The notes under the pieces are model-generated. The model worked only from the letters and a program-made list of their open reading frames with translations. It did not search any database and had not been told where the DNA came from. From an uncultured Clostridia bacterium (GTDB lineage Bacteria; Bacillota; Clostridia; Oscillospirales; Ruminococcaceae): a stretch of 64,000 nt of DNA. How positions within the stretch are numbered: the first letter of the stretch is position 1; every line of letters begins with the position of its first letter. Where the stretch lies: assembly GCA_947168885.1 (NCBI GenBank), contig CAMVNQ010000014.1:1-64000 (forward strand). The letters are read 5' to 3'. Positions 7,201-14,758 of this stretch are shown here, one piece after another. Position numbers and translations under genes: made by a program.

Positions 7201-8694
7201 ATGTACTACAGACTGAAAGATGAATATGCGCTCCGCGGCTGGAAGGGACTTCCGTATGCGATCGGAAATTATCTGCTTCATGATACGAGCGGGAAAACCG
7301 GGTTCCTTCACTATTCAGCCAGCGGAAAACCGTACTTTTTCAACGAGGAACAGTTTGAAACTGTACGGAAGTTTGACGGAGTTACACCCATAGACGATAA
7401 CTCATTGTCACAACTACAGAAAGATCTTATACAAAACGCTCTGACCAGGGAGATCATCGACGTTTCCGAAACTCCCCTACCGGAGCTCACAGAGTTCCAG
7501 AAATACATATACTACCCCGCCATATACGTCCGTGAAGTTGTCTGGTCGATAACCGGAAAATGCAACTACCGCTGTCGGCACTGCATACTCTCAGCGCCGG
7601 ACGGGATACACCCCGAAGCCGGATTTGACGACTGCCGGCGGATAGCCGACCAGCTCGTCGAGTGCGGTATAAGGACGGTCACGCTTACCGGAGGAGAGCC
7701 CCTTGTAAGAAAGGATTTTCTGCGGGTTGCGGAAATGCTGACAGAGCGCGACATCGCGATCACTATGATAATGACCAACGGCAGGCTTATAACGCCGGAG
7801 ATACTCGACGGTCTTGAAAAGCTCGGACAGTTCCCTAAATTTCAGATAAGCTTTGACGGTATAGGACATCATGACAGTATGCGCGGGATAAAAGGCGCAG
7901 AAGAAGCGGCGCTTTCGGCTATGCGTCTGCTTGTGTCAAGACATTATGCGGTGACATCGTCGATGTGCATCGACCGTGAAAGCGCAGGCAGCATACGGGA
8001 CACGGTCAATCTCCTTGCGGAGATAGGGATAGACAGCGTCGGCGTGACGATACCGCAGAAGCTCGGCGCATGGGAAAAGGTCGGAAATGACCGCGTTTTA
8101 TCGTTTGATGAAAGCATGGAGATCTTTCTGGAGTATATCCCCCGTTTCTTTGAAGACGGTATGCCGCTGAGTGTGAATCTGGGCGGTGTATTCAACTGCA
8201 ACAAGGGCGGAACGGACTACAACATACCTTATGTGCGGAAATTTGATACCGATGAAGAACTCCAGAAGCATCTGATATGCACCTCCGCAAGATACATTTT
8301 ATATATTTCGGCAGAATGCCGGCTCATGCCCTGTCTTGGATACAGCACCACAGAATATGCGGACGAATTTCAGAATATACTTGAGATCCCGCTGAAAGAA
8401 GCTCTATCACGGTCACGGGCAAATGACATAATGATGTGCCGTATGAAAGAGTATTTCGCAAGGAACGAGAAGTGCCGCACCTGTGAAAAGCGTCTAAAAT
8501 GCGCGGGCGGGTGCAGAGTGAACGCTATGGTCGGCGGTAAGGATAATCTCAGCATAGACGAGGACACGTGCAGGTTCCACCTCGGCGGTTACGAAGACAG
8601 GATAAAAGAAACTGCACACAACGCCATTATACGTGCCGGATTAAAAGAAAACATTATCGGAATGATTCCAAGGGCAGTCCCCGGCGAAGGTTGA
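7201..8694 (+). CDS. Radical SAM/SPASM peptide-modifying enzyme (putative maturase of the Nif11-leader peptides)
   Basis: 497 residues. The radical SAM cluster motif is C121-NYR-C125-RH-C128, followed by TLTGGEPL (the GGE motif) and a TIM-barrel half. The C-terminal part has SPASM-type cysteines, including CRTCEKRLKCAGGC and a last Cys in DEDTC, to bind further iron-sulfur clusters. The first 100 residues look like a small leader-recognition or winged-helix domain, as in many RiPP maturases. Such enzymes make thioether, carbon-carbon or epimerised linkages in ribosomal peptides; which one here cannot be told. It lies directly upstream of seven precursor genes, which strongly suggests they are its substrates. 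The ribosome site before 7201 is weak (CTCGGAAAT). Confidence 0.88.
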   Translation: MYYRLKDEYALRGWKGLPYAIGNYLLHDTSGKTGFLHYSASGKPYFFNEEQFETVRKFDGVTPIDDNSLSQLQKDLIQNALTREIIDVSETPLPELTEFQKYIYYPAIYVREVVWSITGKCNYRCRHCILSAPDGIHPEAGFDDCRRIADQLVECGIRTVTLTGGEPLVRKDFLRVAEMLTERDIAITMIMTNGRLITPEILDGLEKLGQFPKFQISFDGIGHHDSMRGIKGAEEAALSAMRLLVSRHYAVTSSMCIDRESAGSIRDTVNLLAEIGIDSVGVTIPQKLGAWEKVGNDRVLSFDESMEIFLEYIPRFFEDGMPLSVNLGGVFNCNKGGTDYNIPYVRKFDTDEELQKHLICTSARYILYISAECRLMPCLGYSTTEYADEFQNILEIPLKEALSRSRANDIMMCRMKEYFARNEKCRTCEKRLKCAGGCRVNAMVGGKDNLSIDEDTCRFHLGGYEDRIKETAHNAIIRAGLKENIIGMIPRAVPGEG

Positions 8695-8736
8695 TACACT
8701 GTAATCATAAACGGTTTACATAAGGAGCAAAGCGCT

Positions 8737-9153
8737 ATGTCAATGAAAGACTTTATGCAATTACCCGAAGACGCAGCAACAAACGAGGAACTTGCTAAAA
8801 AGCTCTAAGAAGCGGACAGGCAAGCTCGCAAGACCGGCGACAAGGCAGTATTAATAAAGGCTGCCGCCGAACTCGGATATGAAGTAACCGAGCAGGACTT
8901 CCCCGACGACGATTTTGTAAAGCTTGACGAAAAGCAGCTCGACGATGTGGCGGGCGGATACCTCTGGTTCGACGAGGAAACCGAGGACGAACATGAGATA
9001 AGCTGTATACATTTGTGGTTTAAGGGCGTAGAATCTGCCAAATGCCCCAAAAGTAAATCCGGGAAACACCTTTTTGTGTTTAAAAACAAGAAGCTGTTTG
9101 AAGGTGGTTCATATTATAAATGTAAATATTGTGGAACAGAAGCATGGACATAA
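8737..9153 (+). pseudogene. Nif11-leader precursor 1, interrupted by a nonsense codon
   Basis: The gene starts at 8737 after AAGGAG and reads as a normal precursor except that codon 24 is TAA (8806-8808) where the sister genes have GAA. Past this codon the frame stays open to 9153 with a complete leader ending DDVAGG and a C-terminal part of 64 residues that keeps all four cysteines and the histidine of the family signature. A single base change (G to T) explains it. No translation restart with a good ribosome site is visible. Either the gene is freshly dead or the stop is read through. It is the first of seven tandem precursors, immediately after the maturase gene. Confidence 0.85.
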
Positions 9154-9197
9154 TTCCGCATATAATAAACGAATTCAAAATCAAGGAGGAAATCACT

Positions 9198-9611
9198 ATG
9201 TCAGTGAAAAATTTCAAACAACTTATGGAAGACGCAGCAACAAATGAGGAGCTCGCTAAAAAGCTCGAAGAGGCGGACAAGCAGGCTTGCAAGACCGGCG
9301 ATAAGGCGGCATTTATAAAGGCTGCCGCCGAACTCGGATATGAGGTGACCGAGCAGGATTTCCCAGGCAACGATCTTGAAAAACTCGACGATGAACAACT
9401 CGATGATGTGGCGGGCGGTTTATTCGGTTCACGCGGAGAAGACGAGGAAGGGTACGACTTAGGCTGCTTGTTCGATTGGTATAAGAGCGTTAAATCGTTA
9501 AAATGCAATAATAGCAGTTCCGGAAAACACCATTTTATTAATGAGCATGAAGAAAATGGTTTTAAAGTTTATGATTGCGAATACTGCGATATAAAAGCTT
9601 ATAGAAGATGA
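9198..9611 (+). CDS. Nif11-leader natural-product precursor 2
   Basis: 137 residues. Residues 1-74 are a Nif11-like leader: FKQLMEDAATNEELAKKL, then KAAAELGYEVTEQDFPG, ending LDDVAGG, the double-glycine cleavage site. The remaining 63 residues carry the family signature with Cys1-x12-Cys2 (C...KC), Cys2-x7-His (CNNSSSGKH) and a final CEYC. The start at 9198 follows AGGAGG by 7 bases; an in-frame ATG farther upstream lies in the previous gene. Spacing to both neighbouring precursors is about 44 bases, so all are co-transcribed. Export and cleavage are presumably done by the C39 transporter at 12569. Confidence 0.88.
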   Translation: MSVKNFKQLMEDAATNEELAKKLEEADKQACKTGDKAAFIKAAAELGYEVTEQDFPGNDLEKLDDEQLDDVAGGLFGSRGEDEEGYDLGCLFDWYKSVKSLKCNNSSSGKHHFINEHEENGFKVYDCEYCDIKAYRR

Positions 9612-9654
9612 TCCCGAAAACGTACACCAAATCCCGACACAAGGAGGAACATCT

Positions 9655-10083
9655 ATGGCAATGAAGAATTTCAAACAGTTAATGGAAGACACAGCAACAA
9701 ACAAGGAGCTTGCAGAAAAGATCGAAGAAGCGAATAAGCAGGCTCGCAAGACCGGCGACAAGGCATTATTTATAAAGACCGCAGCCGAACTCGGATATGA
9801 TGTGATCGAGCATGACTTTCCCGGCGATGATCTTGTAAAACTCGACGATGAACAGCTCGATGATGTGGCAGGAGGCTGGTTCGGCTTTACCGGGGATGCC
9901 GAAGACGGGAACGAATTAGGCTGCTTTAAGGATTATTATATTACCGTATGTCGTGAGAGATGCAATAACAGTCCGTCAGGAAAACACGGTTTTGTATTTG
10001 TGTGTTTTGAATATTTAAGTGATGATATTAAATATAATCGTTTAAAATGCAGGTACTGCGGCTTGAAAGCGTATAAATATTGA
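9655..10083 (+). CDS. Nif11-leader natural-product precursor 3
   Basis: 142 residues: leader of 74 ending LDDVAGG, then a 68-residue C-terminal part. The signature is kept (C-x12-C, CNNSPSGKH, CRYC), with two extra cysteines inside the variable spacers (TVCRE and FVCFE). The region between the histidine and the CxxC is 20 residues. AGGAGG lies 8 bases before the ATG. This leader diverges more than its sisters (DVIEHDF in place of EVTEQDF). Confidence 0.88.
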   Translation: MAMKNFKQLMEDTATNKELAEKIEEANKQARKTGDKALFIKTAAELGYDVIEHDFPGDDLVKLDDEQLDDVAGGWFGFTGDAEDGNELGCFKDYYITVCRERCNNSPSGKHGFVFVCFEYLSDDIKYNRLKCRYCGLKAYKY

Positions 10084-10127
10084 TTTCTCAAATCAGCTGA
10101 TGATACTGAAACAAGGAGGAATAAAAT

Positions 10128-10586
10128 ATGTCCATGAAAGACTTCAAGCATTTAATAGAAGACGCTGCAACCAACGAGGAGCTTGCCAAGAAGCTCGAAG
10201 AAGCGGACAAGGAGATGCGCAGAACCGGAGACAAGGCAGGTTTTATAAAGACTGCCGCCGAACTCGGATATGAAGTGACCGAGCAGGATTTCCCCGGCGA
10301 CGATCTTGTGAAGCTCGATGAAGAACAGCTCGATGATGTGGCGGGCGGTTGGTTCGGTCTAGGCACAGAAGCCGAGGATGAGCATGAGATAGGCTGCATA
10401 TATCTTTGGTACAAAGATGTTAACCCGGTATTATGTTCAGAAAGTTCGTCGGGAAAGCATGGTTTTGATTTCTGTTATGATGAAACGAAAAAAGTAGGCG
10501 AGCGTAGTATACCGACCTGTAAAATATTTAAGTGCAAGTACTGTGGGACAACAGCAAGAAGGACTGCAGAACTACTGTGGGACTAA
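10128..10586 (+). CDS. Nif11-leader natural-product precursor 4
   Basis: 152 residues, the longest of the set: leader of 74 ending LDDVAGG, then 78 residues. The signature cysteines and histidine are present (GC-x12-C, CSESSSGKH, CKYC) with a 24-residue spacer that includes two further cysteines (DFCYD and PTCK), and a tail of about 13 residues past the last CxxC. AAGGAGG precedes the start. The leader is almost identical to that of precursor 5, which suggests recent tandem duplication with faster change in the C-terminal part. Confidence 0.88.
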   Translation: MSMKDFKHLIEDAATNEELAKKLEEADKEMRRTGDKAGFIKTAAELGYEVTEQDFPGDDLVKLDEEQLDDVAGGWFGLGTEAEDEHEIGCIYLWYKDVNPVLCSESSSGKHGFDFCYDETKKVGERSIPTCKIFKCKYCGTTARRTAELLWD

Positions 10587-10653
10587 GTAAGACAACAGCA
10601 GAATTATATTTTCACAATCGCTGAACAAATCCGGACGCAAGGAGAACAAAACT

Positions 10654-11064
10654 ATGTCAACGAAAAATTACAAACAGTTAATGGAAGATGTAAGAACAAA
10701 CGAGGAGCTTGCCAAGAAGCTCGAAGAAGCGGACAAGGAGATGCGCAGAACCGGAGACAAGGCAGGTTTTATAAAGACTGCCGCCGAACTCGGCTATGAA
10801 GTGACCGAGCAGGACTTCTCCGGCGACGATCTTGTAAAACTCGACGATGAACAGCTCGATGATGTGGCGGGCGGTTGGTTCGGTCTAAGCACAGAGGCCG
10901 AGGACGAGCATGAAGTAGGCTGTATGATTCGGTGGTATAAGGGTGCCGCCAGTTCCTCATGCCCGAAAAGCAATTCCGGAAAACATAATTTCGTTTTCCA
11001 GAATGGAGAAGATGTCTTTAATAACTATATATGCAAATACTGTGGCATGGAAGCATTTTCGTGA
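10654..11064 (+). CDS. Nif11-leader natural-product precursor 5
   Basis: 136 residues: leader of 74, then 62 residues, the shortest intact C-terminal part. It shows the bare signature with no extra cysteine: VGC-x12-C, CPKSNSGKH, CKYC, ending soon after (GMEAFS). AAGGAG precedes the ATG. The first 40 codons are nearly identical to those of precursor 6. It is a useful minimal member of the family. Confidence 0.88.
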   Translation: MSTKNYKQLMEDVRTNEELAKKLEEADKEMRRTGDKAGFIKTAAELGYEVTEQDFSGDDLVKLDDEQLDDVAGGWFGLSTEAEDEHEVGCMIRWYKGAASSSCPKSNSGKHNFVFQNGEDVFNNYICKYCGMEAFS

Positions 11065-11109
11065 TATTTCACAAATCTGACAGATTCAGGCCTTAAGGAG
11101 GGAAACACT

Positions 11110-11559
11110 ATGTCAACGAAAAATTACAAACAGTTAATGGAAGATGTAAGAACAAACGAAGAGCTTGCCAAGGAGCTCGAAGAAGCGGACAAGGAGATGC
11201 GCAGAACCGGAGACAAGGCAGGTTTTATAAAGGCTGCCGCCAAACTCGGCTATGAAGTGACCGAGCAGGACTTCCCCGCCGACGATCTTGTGAAGCTGGA
11301 CGAAGAAGAACTCGACAATGTGGCAGGCGGATTTTTCTTCTTCGGCAACGAAGAAGAGAACGGACATGAGATGGGCTGCGGTTGCTGCTACTATGTACAG
11401 AGAGAAGATCTGCCGGTTCGGTGTCCGAACAACTCGTCAGGAAAGCATAAGTTTGAAGCCTCCGACGAAACGATACCGTGCCAGGGTGCTTTTTCTGTAT
11501 ACGGAAAAACAGTATTTGTCTGCAAATACTGTGAGGGCTGGACCTTTATAGCAAATTGA
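11110..11559 (+). CDS. Nif11-leader natural-product precursor 6
   Basis: 149 residues: leader of 74 (ending DNVAGG rather than DDVAGG), then 75 residues rich in cysteine: GCGCC near the front, CPNNSSGKH, an added IPCQG, and CKYC. Cys1 to Cys2 is 14 residues counted from the first Cys of GCGCC. The segment after GG starts with four phenylalanines. AAGGAGGG precedes the ATG. The extra cysteines make it the most divergent product in terms of possible cross-links. Confidence 0.87.
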   Translation: MSTKNYKQLMEDVRTNEELAKELEEADKEMRRTGDKAGFIKAAAKLGYEVTEQDFPADDLVKLDEEELDNVAGGFFFFGNEEENGHEMGCGCCYYVQREDLPVRCPNNSSGKHKFEASDETIPCQGAFSVYGKTVFVCKYCEGWTFIAN

Positions 11560-11605
11560 TTGTAAATTAAAACAATAAGATATGTCTGCATGGAGGATAG
11601 AAATT

Positions 11606-12052
11606 ATGTCAATGAAATATTTCAAGCAATTACAGGAAGACGCAGCAAACGATAAAGAGCTCGCAAAAAAACTCGAAGAAGCGGACAGAGAACTTCATAA
11701 ATCAGGTGATATGAATTCTTTTATAAAAGCAGCCGCGGAACTCGGATATGAAGTGACCGAGCAGGACATTTCCGCCGGAGATGATCTCGTAAAGCTTGAC
11801 GAAGAAGAACTTGACGATGTGGCAGGAGGAGTATTCGGTTTTGGAAACGATGCCCCGGACGGACATGAGATAGGCTGTATATTCAACTTCTCATACTATG
11901 TGAGTGCTTCAGCGTACTGTCCCCAAAACCCGGATAACGGTCATGAGTATGTTTTTATCGGACTTGATCCGCAAGACGAAGACTATGAACTTTACAAATG
12001 CAAACACTGCGGTTATGAAAGTTTCGAGTTCATCGGCGGCGCAGTAGAATGA
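11606..12052 (+). CDS. Nif11-leader natural-product precursor 7
   Basis: 148 residues: leader of 75 ending LDDVAGG, then 73 residues. The start at 11606 is chosen because GGAGG at 11592-11596 is correctly spaced and the protein then begins MSMKYFKQL like its sisters; the in-frame ATG at 11582 has no such site. SGKH is replaced by DNGH, but the histidine still lies 8 residues after Cys2 (CPQNPDNGH), which marks the His and not the Lys as the conserved feature. The closing motif is CKHC. It is the last precursor, 20 bases before the HlyD-like gene. Confidence 0.88.
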   Translation: MSMKYFKQLQEDAANDKELAKKLEEADRELHKSGDMNSFIKAAAELGYEVTEQDISAGDDLVKLDEEELDDVAGGVFGFGNDAPDGHEIGCIFNFSYYVSASAYCPQNPDNGHEYVFIGLDPQDEDYELYKCKHCGYESFEFIGGAVE

Positions 12053-12072
12053 TAATAATATGGTAAAATAAT

Positions 12073-12576
12073 ATGGAAAAATCAGTATTCAGGAAAAGCA
12101 GTATCGAGAGCCTTAACTCTCCCGAACAGCTCAACGACTACATAAAAGCGGCAAGCCCGGCTGTATGGATAATCCTTGCGGCAATAATCGCTCTGCTCTG
12201 CGCTGTATTCGCGTGGATATATTTCGGCTGCATCTATACGAGAGTCTCAGGAGTTGCCGTCAACGACAACGGCAAGCTCTCCTGCTATGTCCGCGCGGAG
12301 GATATGCTCAAAGCAGGAGATTCGGTCAAAGTCTCGGTCAACGGAACGGATTACACGACATCTGAGGTCTCCTCTGAACCGTTCAAGCTTGATCCCGCCG
12401 GAAATGTTGTAGATCAGATCATATCAACTATCGGCGGATTTACCGGCGATGACTGGCTCATAAAGCTCTCTCTCGCGGATAACACCGGTATCCCCGATCT
12501 TACCGTTGAGAGTGCGGTGGTAACGATCGAGGAGATAAGACCGTTGACATTCATCACGGGAGGAAGCAATGGATAA
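12073..12576 (+). CDS. Short HlyD-like NHLP-system secretion protein
   Basis: 167 residues. The N-terminus (FRKSSIESLNSPEQLNDYI) followed by one membrane segment at about 30-52 (WIILAAIIALLCAVFAWIYF) matches the start of the NHLP bacteriocin secretion protein (HlyD family). The family is usually near 400 residues with a long coiled coil; here only a lipoyl-like beta part of about 110 residues remains, and the frame is open and clean. It overlaps the next gene by 8 bases. A compact adaptor makes sense in a Gram-positive cell, where no outer membrane needs to be spanned. The ribosome site is poor, so translation may be coupled. Confidence 0.8.
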   Translation: MEKSVFRKSSIESLNSPEQLNDYIKAASPAVWIILAAIIALLCAVFAWIYFGCIYTRVSGVAVNDNGKLSCYVRAEDMLKAGDSVKVSVNGTDYTTSEVSSEPFKLDPAGNVVDQIISTIGGFTGDDWLIKLSLADNTGIPDLTVESAVVTIEEIRPLTFITGGSNG

Positions 12577-14749
12577 AAAGGCAGTAAGATCTCCCATTAC
12601 GAAGGGTGCGGCGAAAGTACCGGTCGTTATGCAGATGGAAGCCCTTGAATGCGGCGCGGCTTGTCTGACGATGATACTCGCTTATTACGGTAAATGGATA
12701 CCGCTTGAACAGGTGCGCTCGGACTGCGGCGTTTCCCGCGACGGCTCAAAAGCGAGCAAGATACTAAAAGCCGCAAGAAACTACGGTCTTGATGCCGACG
12801 GGTTTCGCGCCGAGAAGATAGAGACTGTCCGCAGCAAGGCCAAGTTCCCCTGCATCATACACTGGAACTATAACCATTTTGTTGTGCTTGACGGTATCAA
12901 GGGCAACAAGGCATATCTCAACGACCCTGCCAAAGGAAATGTCGTTGTGACGCTCGAAGAGCTCGACAAGTCTTTCACAGGCATCATTATGATGTTCGAG
13001 CCTACGGATAAATTCGAGCCGGGCGGCAAGCCCAAAGGCGTTATGGAATATGCGAAACAGCACCTTAAAGGAACGAGGACCGCAGTCATTTTCGTTGTGC
13101 TTACAACACTGATAACAACGCTTATCGGCATTATTAACCCGATATTCTCGCGGATATTCTTTGACCGGCTTCTTACCGGACAGAATCCCGACTGGCTGCT
13201 GCCGTTCATGATAGCGCTTATACTTATATCGTCGGTGCAGCTTATCAATTCATGGATAAACACCGTCAGCAACCTGAAGATAAACGGCAAGATGTCGGTT
13301 GTCGGCAGTATGACTTTCATGTGGCATATACTGCACCTGCCGATGGAGTTCTTCTCTCAGAGAATGGCAGGCGATGTACTGAGCCGAAAGGACTCTAACG
13401 CAAATATCTCACAGAGCATAGTAAACACAGTAGCGCCGCTGTTCCTGAACACCTGCCTTATGATATTCTACCTCGTGGTAATGCTCGGATACAGTATCCC
13501 TCTGACAATGGTGGGCATAGGTTCCATAGTTGTAAATATGCTTGTGTCGAACATAATATCAAAGAAACGGCTCAACATTTCCCGTTCGCAGATGCGCGAC
13601 AGCGGAAAGCTCGCGGGAACAACGGTCTCAGGCATTGAGATGATAGAAACGATAAAAGCCTGCGGAGCCGAGAACGGATTCTTTGAGAAGTGGTCCGGTT
13701 ATCAGGCAAGCGTCAACACAGGTTCTTACAACACAATAAAGACAGATCTTTATCTCGGTACTATTCCCGAGATAGTATCTTTGCTTACCAATATCGCTGT
13801 GCTTGTCTCGGGTGTGTTCCTTGTACTGAACGGACAGTTTTCGATAGGTATGGTAATGGCGTTCCAGTCATATCTCGGAGCTTTCACCGGTCCTGCACAT
13901 TCGATCATCGCGGCTCGCAGCACTATCCAGCAGATGAAAGCCGAAATGGAACGTGTCGAAGACGTAATGGGATACAATGAGGACGTTATCGAGAGTTCCG
14001 AGGAAGAAGAGGACGACGATTACGAAAAGCTGTCCGGCGAATTTGAGCTGAACAACATAACGTTCGGTTACTCAAAGCTTGACAAGCCGCTTATAACCGA
14101 TTTCAGCATAAAAGTCGAACAGGGACAGAGAATTGCTCTGGTAGGCTCCTCCGGCTGCGGCAAATCCACACTTTCAAAGCTTATCTCCGGTCTGTACAGA
14201 CCATGGAGCGGTGAGATCCTTTTCGACGGAAAGCCGATATCCGAGATAAACAAGAATGTATTCAGAAGCTCGGTTGCGGTTGTGGATCAGGATATTACGC
14301 TTTTTGAGGACACTATCGCCAGCAATATCAAGATGTTTGATTCCACGATAGAAGACTTTGAAATGATAATCGCTGCGCGTGACGCACAGATACATGACGA
14401 TATAATGCACCGTACAGGCGGTTATAAATACAGTCTGAAGGAAGGCGGCGGAGATCTTTCCGGCGGTCAGCGTCAGAGAATGGAAATAGCCCGTGTGCTT
14501 GCTCAGGACCCGAAGATTATCATTCTTGATGAAGCCACTTCCGCACTTGACGCAAAAACCGAGTATGATGTGGTAAATGCGATAAAAGAGCGCGGCATAA
14601 CCTGTGTAGTCGTTGCCCACAGGCTTTCGACAATACGCGACTGTGACGAGATACTTGTGCTTGACAAGGGAGTTGTGGTCGAGCGCGGAACGCATGACGA
14701 GCTGTTCGCCAAGGGCGGTTATTATACAAAGCTCGTAACTAATGAGTAA
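12569..14749 (+). CDS. NHLP-type peptidase-containing ABC exporter (C39 peptidase, membrane and ATPase domains)
   Basis: 726 residues. Residues about 15-135 are a C39 double-glycine peptidase with catalytic Cys28 (ALECGAACLTMI), His103 (NHFVVLD) and Asp119 (LNDP). Residues about 155-450 are a type I exporter membrane domain with about six segments. The ATPase domain follows: Walker A GSSGCGKST, signature LSGGQRQR, Walker B IIILDEATSALD. It should cut the Nif11 leaders after the VAGG and export the remainder. It overlaps the HlyD-like gene and is followed 9 bases later by a second ABC exporter, the usual pairing in NHLM clusters. Confidence 0.93.
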   Translation: MDKKAVRSPITKGAAKVPVVMQMEALECGAACLTMILAYYGKWIPLEQVRSDCGVSRDGSKASKILKAARNYGLDADGFRAEKIETVRSKAKFPCIIHWNYNHFVVLDGIKGNKAYLNDPAKGNVVVTLEELDKSFTGIIMMFEPTDKFEPGGKPKGVMEYAKQHLKGTRTAVIFVVLTTLITTLIGIINPIFSRIFFDRLLTGQNPDWLLPFMIALILISSVQLINSWINTVSNLKINGKMSVVGSMTFMWHILHLPMEFFSQRMAGDVLSRKDSNANISQSIVNTVAPLFLNTCLMIFYLVVMLGYSIPLTMVGIGSIVVNMLVSNIISKKRLNISRSQMRDSGKLAGTTVSGIEMIETIKACGAENGFFEKWSGYQASVNTGSYNTIKTDLYLGTIPEIVSLLTNIAVLVSGVFLVLNGQFSIGMVMAFQSYLGAFTGPAHSIIAARSTIQQMKAEMERVEDVMGYNEDVIESSEEEEDDDYEKLSGEFELNNITFGYSKLDKPLITDFSIKVEQGQRIALVGSSGCGKSTLSKLISGLYRPWSGEILFDGKPISEINKNVFRSSVAVVDQDITLFEDTIASNIKMFDSTIEDFEMIIAARDAQIHDDIMHRTGGYKYSLKEGGGDLSGGQRQRMEIARVLAQDPKIIILDEATSALDAKTEYDVVNAIKERGITCVVVAHRLSTIRDCDEILVLDKGVVVERGTHDELFAKGGYYTKLVTNE

Positions 14750-14758
14750 AGGGGGCGA

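Noticed and set aside
8737-12052. CRISPR-like repeat array
   Set aside because: The repeats are whole leader-coding regions about 0.45 kb apart, not short repeats with spacers.
12073-12576. HlyD-like gene as a pseudogene
   Set aside because: The frame is clean, overlaps the next gene in the normal way and keeps the membrane segment; I treat it as a short functional form.
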